64,000 nt of DNA, taken from Collybiopsis luxurians FD-317 M1 (taxonomy: Eukaryota; Basidiomycota; Agaricomycetes; Agaricales; Omphalotaceae). Position numbers and translations under genes: made by a program. This document shows positions 52,819 through 63,191 of this stretch, piece by piece. Location of the stretch: positions 251,770-315,769 of the forward strand of contig KN834806.1 of the NCBI GenBank assembly GCA_000827265.1, in the 5' to 3' direction. Each line of letters begins with the position of its first letter. Position 1 is the stretch's first letter. A model generated the notes under the pieces. That model was given only the letters and a program-made list of their open reading frames with translations. It was not told the DNA's origin and ran no database searches.

Positions 52819-54125
52819 TCAAACAGCTTCATTGATACCTCCTTCCTTGAATCCATACTCATTTTTCCCAAACAAGTGAACTTTATTTGCTATGCCAGCT
52901 CCAAGAGATGTTCCCTCTTTGGATATCCCGGACTGTAGAGTGTTAACCTCTTCTTCAGTTGTGAGTGTATTATGGGGCTGGTCCAATTTCAAGCCTGGCT
53001 GGGCTTGAAAACATGGGTTGACTTGAAAGGTACTAACAGGGCCAAGGTGAAGAGTTGGTGTTCCATCAGCCTCTGTGAGACCAAACTTTATCTGTCGGAA
53101 CACAAGGCAAGCCATTGCACTATTGGTGGCAAATTGTGGTATAGTACACATAGACTTGTACACTGGAGAGATGCCTGGCAATGCCCCAAGCACTATGACA
53201 GCAATACTCCAAACCAAAGCAAGCCTGTATGTTCTTTTGAGATACAAGGTTCACAATCATGAACGTGTCCACTTACAGATAATACTTTTGCCCTCCAACT
53301 AGCAAAGCCCTTGACAGATCTGGGAGGGATGTTCTCAATCCAAAGAAGGCTTGGAAATGCACCCCCTTTTCTTCTTGGTCCCAAATATTCACAAGAATGC
53401 GATAAGCAATGGTAAAAAAAATGAAGGTATCAAAGATAAGAACAGAGATTGGGCTGGCTTCTTCATACTCTGGAACAGACTTAGCAATGCACTGCAAAGT
53501 CGGGCCTACATGCACTCCGGAAAGTCCAATGGGCACTGTCGTTGTCCCACCCAGAACACCGAGCCATAGAATGGTCAGGAAGGTTTTCACGTATTTGTTG
53601 TCCTGCCAGACTGCCCGCGCACGAAGCAGGAATAGCATTGCAGTGCTTGACTGTGAAAGGGTATTGCAAGCGCCTAGTGCGATCATTAATGCCTGACAGT
53701 TTGAGACTCTTCCCACTAAGATCAGGTACATGGTGAATGCACATTCAACTACGAGCTAAAGAAGTAGAACCCACCTTCAAAGACGAAACACGCTATAATG
53801 TATCCCAAGGTGAAAACTCTAGGAAGCCTGGGATGAGTCAATAACGCATGTTATAAATTTAATTCCGAGCACCTGGATGAATAGTAGACTATCGTAGGGT
53901 AATAAATACGACGCTTAAAAAGTAATTTGTAATCACTTGATAGATTTGCAGCAATATCCCATATGTATGCCTGACCAACAATATTGAGTAAGAGGTAGTT
54001 AGCGCCACTTGGAACATTTTACTTACACCAAAGGTTACTGCTCCGATATATCGTGCAACTTCAACTTGATTGGCGTATTCCGGCGGTAAGAATGCTAGAG
54101 GGGTGTCTGGATTGGGGCGTGCCAT
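52819..54125 (-). CDS. Seven-helix orphan membrane protein, paralogue of the 9.8-kb gene
   Basis: Five exons (54027-54125, 53873-53970, 53775-53827, 53277-53715, 52819-53224; 1095 nt, 364 residues). N terminus MARPNPDTPLAFLPPEY, then YIWDIAANLSSDYKLLF, the short exon LPRVFTLGYIIACFVFE, then SNCQALMIALGACNTLSQ, FLLRARAVWQDNKYV, LIFDTFIFFTIAYRILV, LVGGQKYYLLALVWSIAVIVLG and TNSAMACLVFRQIKFGL, followed by a tail of about 80 residues. Intron positions and phases equal those of the gene at 9764-11039, so the two are true paralogues 42 kb apart. It shares a short intergenic space with the DUF6534 gene, tail to tail. Confidence 0.88.
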
Positions 54126-55494
54126 GTTCTGAGTTGTTATCGGGTGAGAGGATATGCAGTAAGTAAGCTAGGTTGCTTCTTATATAACCCTGCCCGCTAA
54201 GGACTTTCCACTATCATCTCATTACCCTCAGCTCAAAAATTGTGAACCATGTCTTCCAGAATATCAAATTCTTTTCACATACTAGTGAACAATACATCTT
54301 TTACATCCTCATCAAAGATCCAAACTCGAGCTGTGAAGCGGACTCAGTTGCTCTGTGCTGACACTGTTGAACAAAGGTATATATGGATTACTTACCTGGA
54401 CCTGAGAGCTTTTATTAGGTGTGATCACGATTTACTGACACGAGCGCAAATATCAGCCTTAATGTATCAGAAAACTTTTTGCAACATGCTGTTAAATTTA
54501 ACAAGCATAGTGAACGAAGACCTCGGATGTCGTATGTTAGGTTGAATGTCTTCCTCCGCAATAATTTTGACATGATCTTCAAATCAGAAGCCTGGAAGCC
54601 GGTCGATGAAGGCGGTTTAATCATCATTGTTCTTTATCTGAAAATACTTACTCGTTCTCACCCCCAAGTCAGTTTCGCGTTGACAGCCTCACTGAGCCAC
54701 AATCTGCCACCCCATCTCAATGAACTTCTCGCAGGAGTCAACCAAGCAATAGCGAGACCGTAAGGGATTCTGCCAGACTCCCATATTAGAATCAATCGTA
54801 TATTAATAGATATATATAGCCGGTATTTCCAAAGTAACCGAAATCTCACTGCAGCTACATGAGCTGTAATTACAGTGACAGTTTCAATCACAATCGTGAT
54901 AATGATTGTAACAACAAGGCTTTCGAAAAACCGATCGGAATGATTAAATAATGGATATTTAGAAGAAGGATAAATACTCTTTTCAGAAGCTCAACAGATG
55001 CGTCACTCACCTGGTATACTTGGTAACATTTTTGACCAAGGGGAATTTTGGCGCATTGAGACCTGCGAGTAGCAGTACTCAAGAGGTGACTCGGTGACTG
55101 CGTCACCCTATGCGTATTATTAACTCAGTCGCCTTCCATCAGGGCCCGTGAATGAGAAGGCACTATCAAGTTGTGAGCAAGAATCGACTGGAGATGTGAG
55201 AAGGTCTCGATTAAAATACTATAGTAAGCAGAATGGATCACGCAGGAAAGACAGTTGAACAAGATGTAGATTGACAACGATCCTTTATTATGCGAAACTT
55301 CGAAGCGAAAATTGCACGAATGAAAAGTAAAAGATCCGGCAGATAAACACGTATTGCTTCAATTTTGAGATGGGAATGCGGCCACTTCTTGAGGGAATTT
55401 TTCCAGGATTCCGGGCCGAGGGTGACCGTTCAAAAATCACGTGTGTAAGTCGCCGAAAAAAAGAAGCGCTCATATCGCTTGACGCGGAACCATC
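54126..55494. other. Region with a possible membrane-gene scrap
   Basis: About 1.4 kb. On the minus strand near 54845-54930 a hydrophobic run (LVVTIIITIVIETVTVITAHV) has a plausible acceptor before it and is preceded by a frame ending KCYQVYQ; it may be what is left of another seven-helix gene, but no further exons can be joined. The PEX11 promoter occupies the right end. Confidence 0.35.
55438..55443. promoter_or_regulatory. CACGTG palindrome upstream of PEX11
   Basis: AATCACGTGTG context, 52 nt before the PEX11 ATG. Part of the set of four similar sites in this window. Confidence 0.45.
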
Positions 55495-56725
55495 ATGTCC
55501 TACTCAAAGCCTACGACACTGGCCAAGCTCAACGACACGGTTTTAGGATGCTTCTCGGCGTTCCCTCCTTCAGAATTCATCGATCATCTCGTCCGATATC
55601 TCAGTACATATGGAGGAAGCGAGTTCGTACTGTCCTTTACTCTGGTCAAGCAATCTATATTAACGTTCGGCATAGTAAACTTTTCGCAATCTTGGAATAC
55701 ACACTCAAGCTCTTAATACCACTATTGAATAAGCGCGCTGAGCTACAGAAAAGAGCAGGACTGCGTCAAGTCGGTACAAGTATTACAGCTGCTAGATTCT
55801 CGAAATTGGCCAGCTCGATATCGGATTCGAGAACTTTGTGGAGGTAAGCGTCCTTTGACGTATCCGGTAGGATGAATGGATATTCATCATTCGATGGAAT
55901 ACAGATTCTGGGGTACGTCTCGTCATACGACCACCTGTAGCATGCTCTTAAAATATCACAGGTCTATTCACAATCATCCGATGGATGACTTCCTTGGAAC
56001 ACAATCCTCAACCTACCCGAAATCTGCTGAACATCGAGCGTTTACAAGGCTGGTCCATGCTCGGATACTACCCCCTCGAACATCTCAGCTACCTCCTCTC
56101 GCACGACGTGCTCCCATCCAAATCCACCCTAAATCTCTCCCCCTTCTTAGCCAAAAAACAAGCACTCCAACTGAACGCAGGCACGTTAAGCGTTTGGTCT
56201 GTTCGATGCTGGGCGTTCTATGTAGCTCTGCAGTTTGCGCATCTGCGCGAAGATAGAAAGTTGCTTCAAGCGAAATACCGTTCGTTACGCAAAATTGAGT
56301 TGAAGCCTGCGGAGAAGGAAGAATTGAAGAAGCGCTGGGATGCATATTGGAGTGATCTTGTGGTGAATCTGGCCAACTTTCCGCTTGCTCTTCATTGGTA
56401 TGCCTCATGTTCACCATTACTTGTCTATTCATCTCCTTTAACGCACGCTATTCGAATTGATGCTCTTTTAGGTCAACGGGAAATAAACTTATTAAACATA
56501 GTGTGAGCATCTTACCTACGCCTTCCTTTCTATCTGATTCATCTATGCCCTGTCATACAGGTCACCGTCGATCTTTTAAACCTTATTGCCGCTTTAGTAT
56601 CGTTCAGGAGTGGATGGAAAGCTACGGCACTACCTTCCCCCCTCCCGGCATCCGCTTCTGTACACCCAGCGGAAGAGGTAGTTGAACCTGTCGTTTCCGA
56701 GAATGCGAGTGCATATAATATCTAA
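55495..56725 (+). CDS. PEX11: PEX11-type peroxisomal membrane protein
   Basis: About six exons on the plus strand, including one of about 8 nt (reading RFWG across its junctions). Start MSYSKPTTLAKLNDTVLGCF, then HLVRYLSTYGGSDKLFAILEYTLKL, the amphipathic region RAELQKRAGLRQVG..ARFSKLASSISDSRTLWRFWGLF typical of PEX11, a central part with FAHLREDRKLL and the basic/acidic segment KPAEKEELKKRWDAYW, then LANFPLALHWS and DLLNLIAALVSFRSGWKATAL at the end. The stop is at 56723-56725. PEX11 proteins bend the peroxisomal membrane and promote division and proliferation. Two decayed 5' copies lie at 48923 and 58978. The first intron uses a weak donor (GTTCGT). Confidence 0.92.
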
Positions 56726-57744
56726 ACGTGGAACGCTAGAATAGATGCTCTCAAAAGACTGTTGGGGTTGGTAGACCGTCCTATCCTTATGCTGTATTAG
56801 TTGGAATTAATTAATTATGGTGCATGTCGAGAAATTTGGTGGACAAAGTTCTGAATCCGTTGAAGTGGGCAAAACCCACCTCGAGTGAACCATAGAGTAC
56901 ACAAGTGAATATGGGCGCATACGACTGAGGATAGTGACCTGTGTGGCTATGACTACATACTAGTAGTAACGGCATCTCCGCCCAAACCCCCTATTTCACT
57001 GTTGAATCGACATGAAGCTTTGAAGAGTGGAAATGGCCGAGACAGTCAAACCGGTCTCTGTTGCAGATTCGTAATGTGATGTGATATTCTCGGCATAACT
57101 ATTAACAGCTTTCATCGTCTAGTAAGCTGTAAAGACAATTTAAACGAGCTTCACGTTATCTCTACTCCCCCTCTCCCTCACCCATTCCCCTCGTACGGTC
57201 TATAGACGCCTTGGAATGTCACTCTGTTCATTTCACCGACTTCGTGTGTTACACTCTAGCCTTAAGAATCGCTGGTGATTAGTCGCTGATTTGTCAGACT
57301 TTGTGCCGGTTGAGGCTAGAGAGACAGCTAGAATAGGACTGCCTCTTTGCCCAGAGATTCTTTCGTCGGTGTTTACCTTCGGTCACGAGTGCTTCGCCAA
57401 GACTGCGGTGGAAGACTGGTTCACGTCCCCTTTCCGGAAGGGCTCTCCGAGCTGGGAATGCGCACGCGCAGCGCTCTTGAGCATTGTACCCCATGTACCT
57501 GGTTCCCACAATAATACTGAACCAGAGAGAGCGACTTTGCTCCGGGCCATTTTAGGAACGGGCCAGTGGTCCACTAGAACTGAGGCACAATTAGAAAAGG
57601 ATGGAAGGAAGCCTTCATTGCGGCAACCGCAGCCCTCTAAAACCATGAGAACCCAGGTTATCAGCATTCGGGAGCTTCGAGAAGCGATCGCAGGGAACTC
57701 TTAGAAAACACATAGCAAAAATCAACCTACTTCTCTCAGTGTTG
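56726..57744. other. Intergenic region with an orphan open frame
   Basis: A 137-codon plus-strand frame (57291-57704) has good-looking composition (LPLCPEILSSVFTFGHECFAK) but begins at a non-ATG codon and I find no upstream exon to supply a start. It could be the remnant of a gene. Otherwise nothing is recognised. Confidence 0.35.
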
Positions 57745-58217
57745 ATGGCGACGGACGACGAGGGCGGGGCATTTTCAGGTAGGGTATCGTTCCGGGTCTT
57801 CAATGTAGATCAGACGTCTTGAGCTCATTATTTGCCCCCCCCCGGAGTAATTCCACCATTGAAGATAACCTGAGCGTTGATGATGACGAAATCATGCAAG
57901 GGGGAGCCAATGCTTCACCCATCTCGTTGGAAGCCAATAGCGACGATCCCCAGCGACAATGGCGACGGCGGCGGTCAAAGCCTGTTGATATAGAACATTT
58001 CAAACGTCGCCGAAATTCTATTGCAGATGATCCCCCTTATCCACCGGCCAAGTGAGATTTATACCCACTTTAACCTTGTTATAATAATCGTACAGCATAC
58101 TACAGTGATGCGCCAAATTTATTCAACTCCAGTGAGAATCTCAGCAATCACGATGGACAATTTAACGCGATCGAAGGAGATTTGAACTCGAGCACCCACA
58201 AGACAGTTTTACTGTAG
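57745..58217 (+). CDS. Small basic protein with NSSEN motif, copy 1 (possibly broken)
   Basis: Tentative model: a 34-nt first exon from the ATG at 57745, a short 35-nt intron, then an exon with MQGGANASPIS and a basic stretch (RQWRRRRSK, FKRRRNS), an intron at 58052-58105, and APNLFNSSENLSNHDGQFNAIEGDLNSS. It stops at 58215. The DNA after the stop still aligns with copy 2 (IFNQCIFS in a shifted frame, then MVNYHLHT) up to about 58440, so the stop probably reflects a frameshift. The F-x-x-SEN-x-x-x-x-x-G-x-F-x-x-I pattern resembles a segment common at the N terminus of many uncharacterised agaricomycete proteins. Function unknown. Confidence 0.4.
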
Positions 58218-58977
58218 AAATAATCTTCAATCAATGCATATTCTCTAGCGACGATTGCACTGACAAGGATGCGCCATCAAAATCTCCCAGTTCTTCCGAC
58301 GCTTCCCCTAATAATGCTCCTTCCTCACCTTTTTCCCCCGACGTTCCCAGACCCAAAACGTCGATCTCGATGGTCAATTACCATCTTCATACCCGTGTAT
58401 CATCCCTGTTTTCTTCCGGGCATGACGTACCCTATGCACTAAATGAGCTTGTTCTGCATTCCTCCGGCGTTTGCCCATTGGGTACGGTCCTGTTACAGAT
58501 CGTTTGACCATTTTCTGGCTTGATTGCACCAGTGACCTGCGACAGATGAAGGTGCCAATAAATTTTAATCATATTGTGCCGGAGATACAGGTTCCGTCCT
58601 CAGACCGTACCTCCGGGTCATCCTATCCTTTCGTGGCTCACAGCAAGAGCGACTGAGTTCAACCTCATCTGAAGCCCTGCGGGAGAGCCCCGATGGACAC
58701 TAGATACGTATAACCAAAAAAATAAACAAAATAAACAAAAAACCAAAGACAAAAAGACAAAAACGAAAATCCAACAAAATTCACTTGGGGGTCGCATTTT
58801 CTTTCGCTGTCACGGTCGGTTACTACGCTTCACTTAAAAACTGTCACTAAACATATGAATTGGAATATGCTTTTTATTTGTATTGCCGGGCGCTGGTACA
58901 GGGAGCCATTTTCTCAGATTTTCAAGTCAGTACTAGTTACTGAACTGACGGAAATTGAGTGTGCACTATCCTGAATC
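58218..58977. other. Decayed continuation and intergenic sequence
   Basis: The first 220 nt continue the homology with copy 2 of the basic protein in a shifted frame. An A-rich stretch with repeated AAACAAA lies at 58720-58770. No gene supported. Confidence 0.4.
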
Positions 58978-59045
58978 ATGATCTCAAAGCTGACGAGACT
59001 GGCCATCCTCAACGACTGGAGGCTGCTCAGCATTTTCCCCTTGCC
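58978..59045 (+). pseudogene. PEX11 5' relic 2
   Basis: The frame from ATG reads ISKLTRLAILNDWRLLSIFP, parallel to YSKPTTLAKLNDTVLGCFSAFP of PEX11 (55495), with matching bases such as ACTGGCCA..CTCAACGAC. Similarity fades after about 70 nt and the frame soon ends. Confidence 0.5.
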
Positions 59046-59610
59046 ATTATTTATTAAAAATCGCCGCGATGCTTCAATCTTTATGCCAAAAATAGAGAAA
59101 TTGGTTAAAACATGGTGTTAGCATCCTTTGTGCTCATATATATGCTTGAGCTGGCTTGCTACAATTGATGCCCGACAAATTCAACAGTCTTGGATGCATT
59201 CAGGCATATCCAATCCTTTTCAATTGTGCCAAGGCGTTTAGATGCTTTATTTGTGCGCAAGACTACATGAATGGGAAGTGGGCTTCGGACATTTCGAATC
59301 CCGGATGTTGCAAGCAGGATTGAAAAATCATAAGATGGGAAAGGCAGTTCTTCCTTTTCTTTTCTTTTTTTTTGACTCTTCATTACCGAAAGTAAGGCTA
59401 AGTACTAAGGAGTGGGGAGCTGCAACAATATTTAGTTGTGGTCCGTTCGCTTGGGGTTTTCCCTGGGTGGGTATCTCTGGGGGATGTTGTAGCTACGGGT
59501 AGCGCTTTAATGTATGTATGGAGAGGTTTAAGGATATGCTTGGTCAGAAGACCTAAGTAAAATAAATAAGGGAGGAGGGATCAACAGGTCTGACACTCAG
59601 TGTTGCCGTG
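59046..59610. other. Region without a supported gene
   Basis: T-rich near 59340-59375; no coding motif. It separates the PEX11 relic from the Harbinger remnant. Confidence 0.4.
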
Positions 59611-59775
59611 GTTCAGTCCATGAACCTGGTGAACCTGGTCTGAACCTGAACTGGACCTCAGGTTCAGGGCCAGTTTAGGAAAGCTCCTGAACTGAACCTC
59701 CAGGAGTGGTTTGGGGTTCAGTAGGTCTCTGAACCTGTGAACTGGACCTGAACCTGCTGAACCTCCAGTCCCTGA
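59611..59775. repeat. Cluster of GAACCT / GGTTCAG short repeats
   Basis: Within 165 nt the string GAACCT occurs seven times and its opposite-strand form GGTTCAG three times, in both orientations. It lies about 40 nt beyond the 3' end of the transposase relic, the place where subterminal transposase-binding repeats would sit. Confidence 0.6.
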
Positions 59776-59811
59776 GGGATGCTAGAGGGTAAGTAACTAG
59801 TCATTCAATTA

Positions 59812-60720
59812 CTAGGAAGTATGTACTCGCTTTAAATTACTACAAGCCCACTCAATCAAATGATATTGCACACCTTGGTAGGGCACTAAAACATTCTCAC
59901 TGATAGGAAAACCTGCATCGCTAGGATAGAAATATCCCCTTGGAATGTGAAGGTCAGTCAAGTGGGCATCTGTGTATAAATATGAATCAGTAACAGATCC
60001 TTCCCAACCTGCCAAGATATAATGCAGAAGCTGCAGATTGCACAGTGCAAGGACATTCTGAAATTGAAAATTATTGAAATTGTGCATACTGGCTGCAATA
60101 TGTGATCCATCCTTTATCCAAGGCAATTCTTGAGGAAAGGCCAGAGTTTGGGATTCTTGGTGAGTTAATGTGGAGGAGGGTCTTGTAGCTGAACATACTC
60201 ATTGTAGAAAGCAGGAGATGCAAAAGCATTGCACATCAATTGGAAGTATCTATCCAGTAGATGAAATTCTAGTATTCTGCAAGATCACATTTACTCAATT
60301 AGAAATTGTTCCATTGGACCACTAAAACTTCTCATCCAAATAGCAAATACTCAATCCATTTACACAAGCATCCAAGAATATAGCCAACTGTTCCTCCAAA
60401 GTGATATGGCAACTATCTCTACATCCCATTTGTCAGAGCTGAATGATGAGCTGAATTTAAAGATGAAGTCTCACTCTGAGCTCAGTGCGAATGCAATTAA
60501 GATGGCTTCTGAGCAACTCATTGACCCATTCCTGCCCAGAGAGCTTTGGGGTGTGGTAGTCCTGGTTCCAGTAGCCTGCTGAGGCATACAGAGACACTGC
60601 AAGGACAACTAGCCTTGCAACCTCAACAGCACTTTGCATCCACTCATTTAGAGCTGCCGCAACAATATTTGGAGGGAGTGGTGGCATAATAAAGCAAGTA
60701 TCAGAGTAGAAATACATCAT
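59812..60720 (-). pseudogene. PIF/Harbinger DDE transposase relic
   Basis: Minus strand. The upstream part reads LSGQEWVNELLRSHLNCIRTELRV, like the start of agaricomycete Harbinger transposases. A middle part has EEQLAIFLDACVNGLS. The downstream part reads KDGSHIAASM, QNVLALCNLQLLHYILAGWEGSVTDSYLYTDAHL and PSDAGFPISENVLVPYQGVQYHL, which is the DDE_Tnp_4 core: the aspartates of DGSH and of the VTDS loop are visible. Stops and shifts separate the parts (for example after the YLDEKF segment), so it cannot be active. Terminal repeats could not be identified with confidence. Confidence 0.75.
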
Positions 60721-61926
60721 TTCATTGATAAGTCAAACAGATCAAGTGGTCATGGGAAGTAGACCGGCCATCCGATCCCATGTCTTGGCTTTCCACGGCG
60801 GGATGACACTGAACAGACTCCAAGTTAGGATGTAGGAGGGGCCATAAGCTATATTTAATTTTCAGACATCCAGTCAATCTTAAGAGAGACCTTTGCTATA
60901 GCCAAAAAGGGCAACCCCGTAGGGCCCTTGTATGCATTGGGAGCACTCCAAATAGGGACAATACAAAAAAGATGAAAAGTCAGGAAACAGCATACAACAA
61001 AGGCAAGTGATACATATGGAGTAGATAAAAAATAGAAAGCATAAAACACAATGAGGAAGAGGGTGGGTGGCATGAAAGACCAATTCACTAGCGAGACAAA
61101 AGGAAGAATGAATAGACGCTCAAAACTGAATAAACAAATAAAAGAAGATCCTACCTGACGGGACGAAAGGAAGAATGAGCTGAACTCCTATGTCTCGCCA
61201 GGAGTGAAGTAAGTACTGCCTAAACAAGCAAGTCAGGTGTGTATCTCAGTGCTCTGAGATGCCAAGACATACTAAGCTGATACAACGACATTACGCTCAG
61301 CCTGTGCACAGGCGGATGTCATCGCTGCATCACGCGTAAGCAAAAGGGGACGCTCAGGTTAGTGCGCGCGCAGTACACTCGGTCTTTGGCCTACGTAATC
61401 ATAGATTAAATCCGATTTGCTGTGCAATTGTCATTTGCTCTTGATTGCAACGATGTTGAATTGAAGCAGGATAATTGGAGGTTCCGCATCGAGATCCGCT
61501 TGTAAAGATACTCTTCCAGTCAGCCGGTGGTATTACTTATCCGCTGATATGACCATAATGGTTGCGAGGTACGAAATGCAGAATTAAGTAGTGCATATGG
61601 TTAATTGCTCCATCATAGTTAAAGCACTCATTTGGGCCGAACTGAGGCTGCTAGTCAGGTTCATCCACATATTATGATCCAGTTACTTGTATTATTGATC
61701 TATCTGAGTACTGTCATTTGGCTGAAACACAAGTTTCAAGTATCAAATTCAATAAGGCGGCGGCGCAAGCACCGGCTTGGACCCAAGAATGGAAAGCTGA
61801 CAGCGGTGGGGAGGGACAGCAAGTAATTGTTTTAATCGTCACTCATACGATCTTCTTCTATTGTCGAGGCCCTCTCGCCCCTCCCTTGGTTTTCCTACTA
61901 GTCCTCTGATTTTTATAACTGGCATC
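60721..61926. other. Region without a supported gene
   Basis: A strongly hydrophobic minus-strand frame (60855-61088, core FLIVFYAFYFLSTPYVSLAFV) lies just upstream of the transposase relic; it may be chance or a membrane scrap. Nothing else is recognised. Confidence 0.35.
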
Positions 61927-62220
61927 ATGTTTACTAGCATAGATGATGTTCCCAGGACAGACTTGGCGATTCGGGAATCTATGGAAGCCAAAGCCAGAGA
62001 AAAATATCTTGCATTTCAAGCTCAGAGGAAAAATCAATGGCCAATTTTTAAGGTAGGTAAATCTATTGTTAGTAAGCCCTATCATTTCCAATACCCACTA
62101 CATTCCATGTACGTCCACCGCAACGAATTTTACTCTCTGTTCTGAGTAATAGAAATCTTTGCATTTATTTAGTTCCAGCCCAGGAATCTTTCGGACCAAA
62201 CCAGCTTGCGATCGGAATAA
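61927..62220 (+). CDS. Small hypothetical protein
   Basis: Weak model: ATG at 61927, exon 61927-62052 reading FTSIDDVPRTDLAIRES and EKYLAFQAQRKNQWPIFK, intron 62053-62172, and a short last exon to the TAA at 62218-62220; 57 residues. The charged helical look (EAKAREKYL) and clean splice sites are the only support. No family recognised. Confidence 0.3.
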
Positions 62221-62476
62221 CTCTCTAGATAATGACTGTCTCCACCAGCTCACACGAGGCCGATTTGAGACGGGAAAATCATCTTTGGTTCATGCTGATG
62301 CAAGAGAGGACCCGTTAGAAAATGAGGTCCAAGCAAACAAACTGGACTCCTCGAGATTGGACAGTAACAGAAATTCCGTCTTAGACGCTACGAATGAAAC
62401 TCGGCAAGTTCTCCAAATTCTGTTCTCCGTCTTTGACGTCGAATGCTGAGAAAATACGGCTCGTCGCAGTCATCTA

Positions 62477-63191
62477 ATGGCTGAGTCGGAAGCTCAGCTA
62501 GACGCCATCAATAATGGAGGAGCTAATTCGAACGCTCCCTTGGATTTATCGACAGGAAAGATAGACAGACTTCCCCATCGTCGACGGCGACGCCGGTCCA
62601 AAGCTGCCCGGGCAGAAGTTCCTGAGCGTTCCCGGGATTCTATCCCTAAAGATAATCCGGGAAAGCAGTCAAAGTGAGTTCTACAACAGTTAGGCCTTTG
62701 CTTAATGACCCGATAACATATACTTCAGGGATCCTCCGCATCTATTCAATTCGAGTGAGAATTTCACCATTAACGGTGGTGAATTCAAGGCTATAGGCGG
62801 AAATATGAATGCCAGCACGTATGAATCAACAATGATCTTCAACCAGTGCATATTTTCCGGTCGTAATTCCATTAAAAATAATGCTTCATCGGAGCCTCGC
62901 GCTCTCTTCGACGCTTCTATCAAGAATGCTCCTTTCTCGACTTCTTCCCCCATTGCCAAGTCATCTCCCGCTCTTCGTCCTTGGCCTACTAATGCTTCCC
63001 GCTACCACCGCTCTCGCCCAAACCGTCGATCCAGATGGTCAACCACCACCTTCATACCAATGTATTATCAGTACATTCAACCGGTCGTAATGTATCCCAT
63101 ACATTGGATAGGATCTTACTACGTTCCAATGGTCACTAATTGGTGCAACTGGTCCCCATCACGCTGGGGATGCTGGAACTATCCTGATTAG
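62477..63191 (+). CDS. Small basic protein with NSSEN motif, copy 2
   Basis: Two exons (62477-62673, 62729-63191; 660 nt, 219 residues). Start MAESEAQLDAINNGGANSN, then a very basic run (HRRRRRRSKAARAE), the segment PHLFNSSENFTINGGEFKAI with GGNMNASTY, IFNQCIFSG, a Ser/Pro-rich part and an aromatic C terminus with several tryptophans (HWIGSYYVP, WCNWSPSRWGCW). Copy 1 at 57.7 kb shares the GGAN, basic and NSSEN parts and the intron position. From about 63010 the DNA matches copy 1 in a different frame (MVN.HLHT), so one of the two copies has shifted and the last 60 residues here may not be original. Function unknown. Confidence 0.55.

Noticed and set aside
57291..57704. 137-codon open frame with convincing composition
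   Set aside because: It starts at a TTG, has no in-frame ATG near its beginning and no joinable upstream exon; noted only as an orphan frame.
62881..63090. Plus-strand frame resembling a signal peptide (LPATTALAQ)
   Set aside because: It overlaps the second exon of the basic protein in another frame and has no start support or exon partner; hydrophobicity comes from CT-rich codons.
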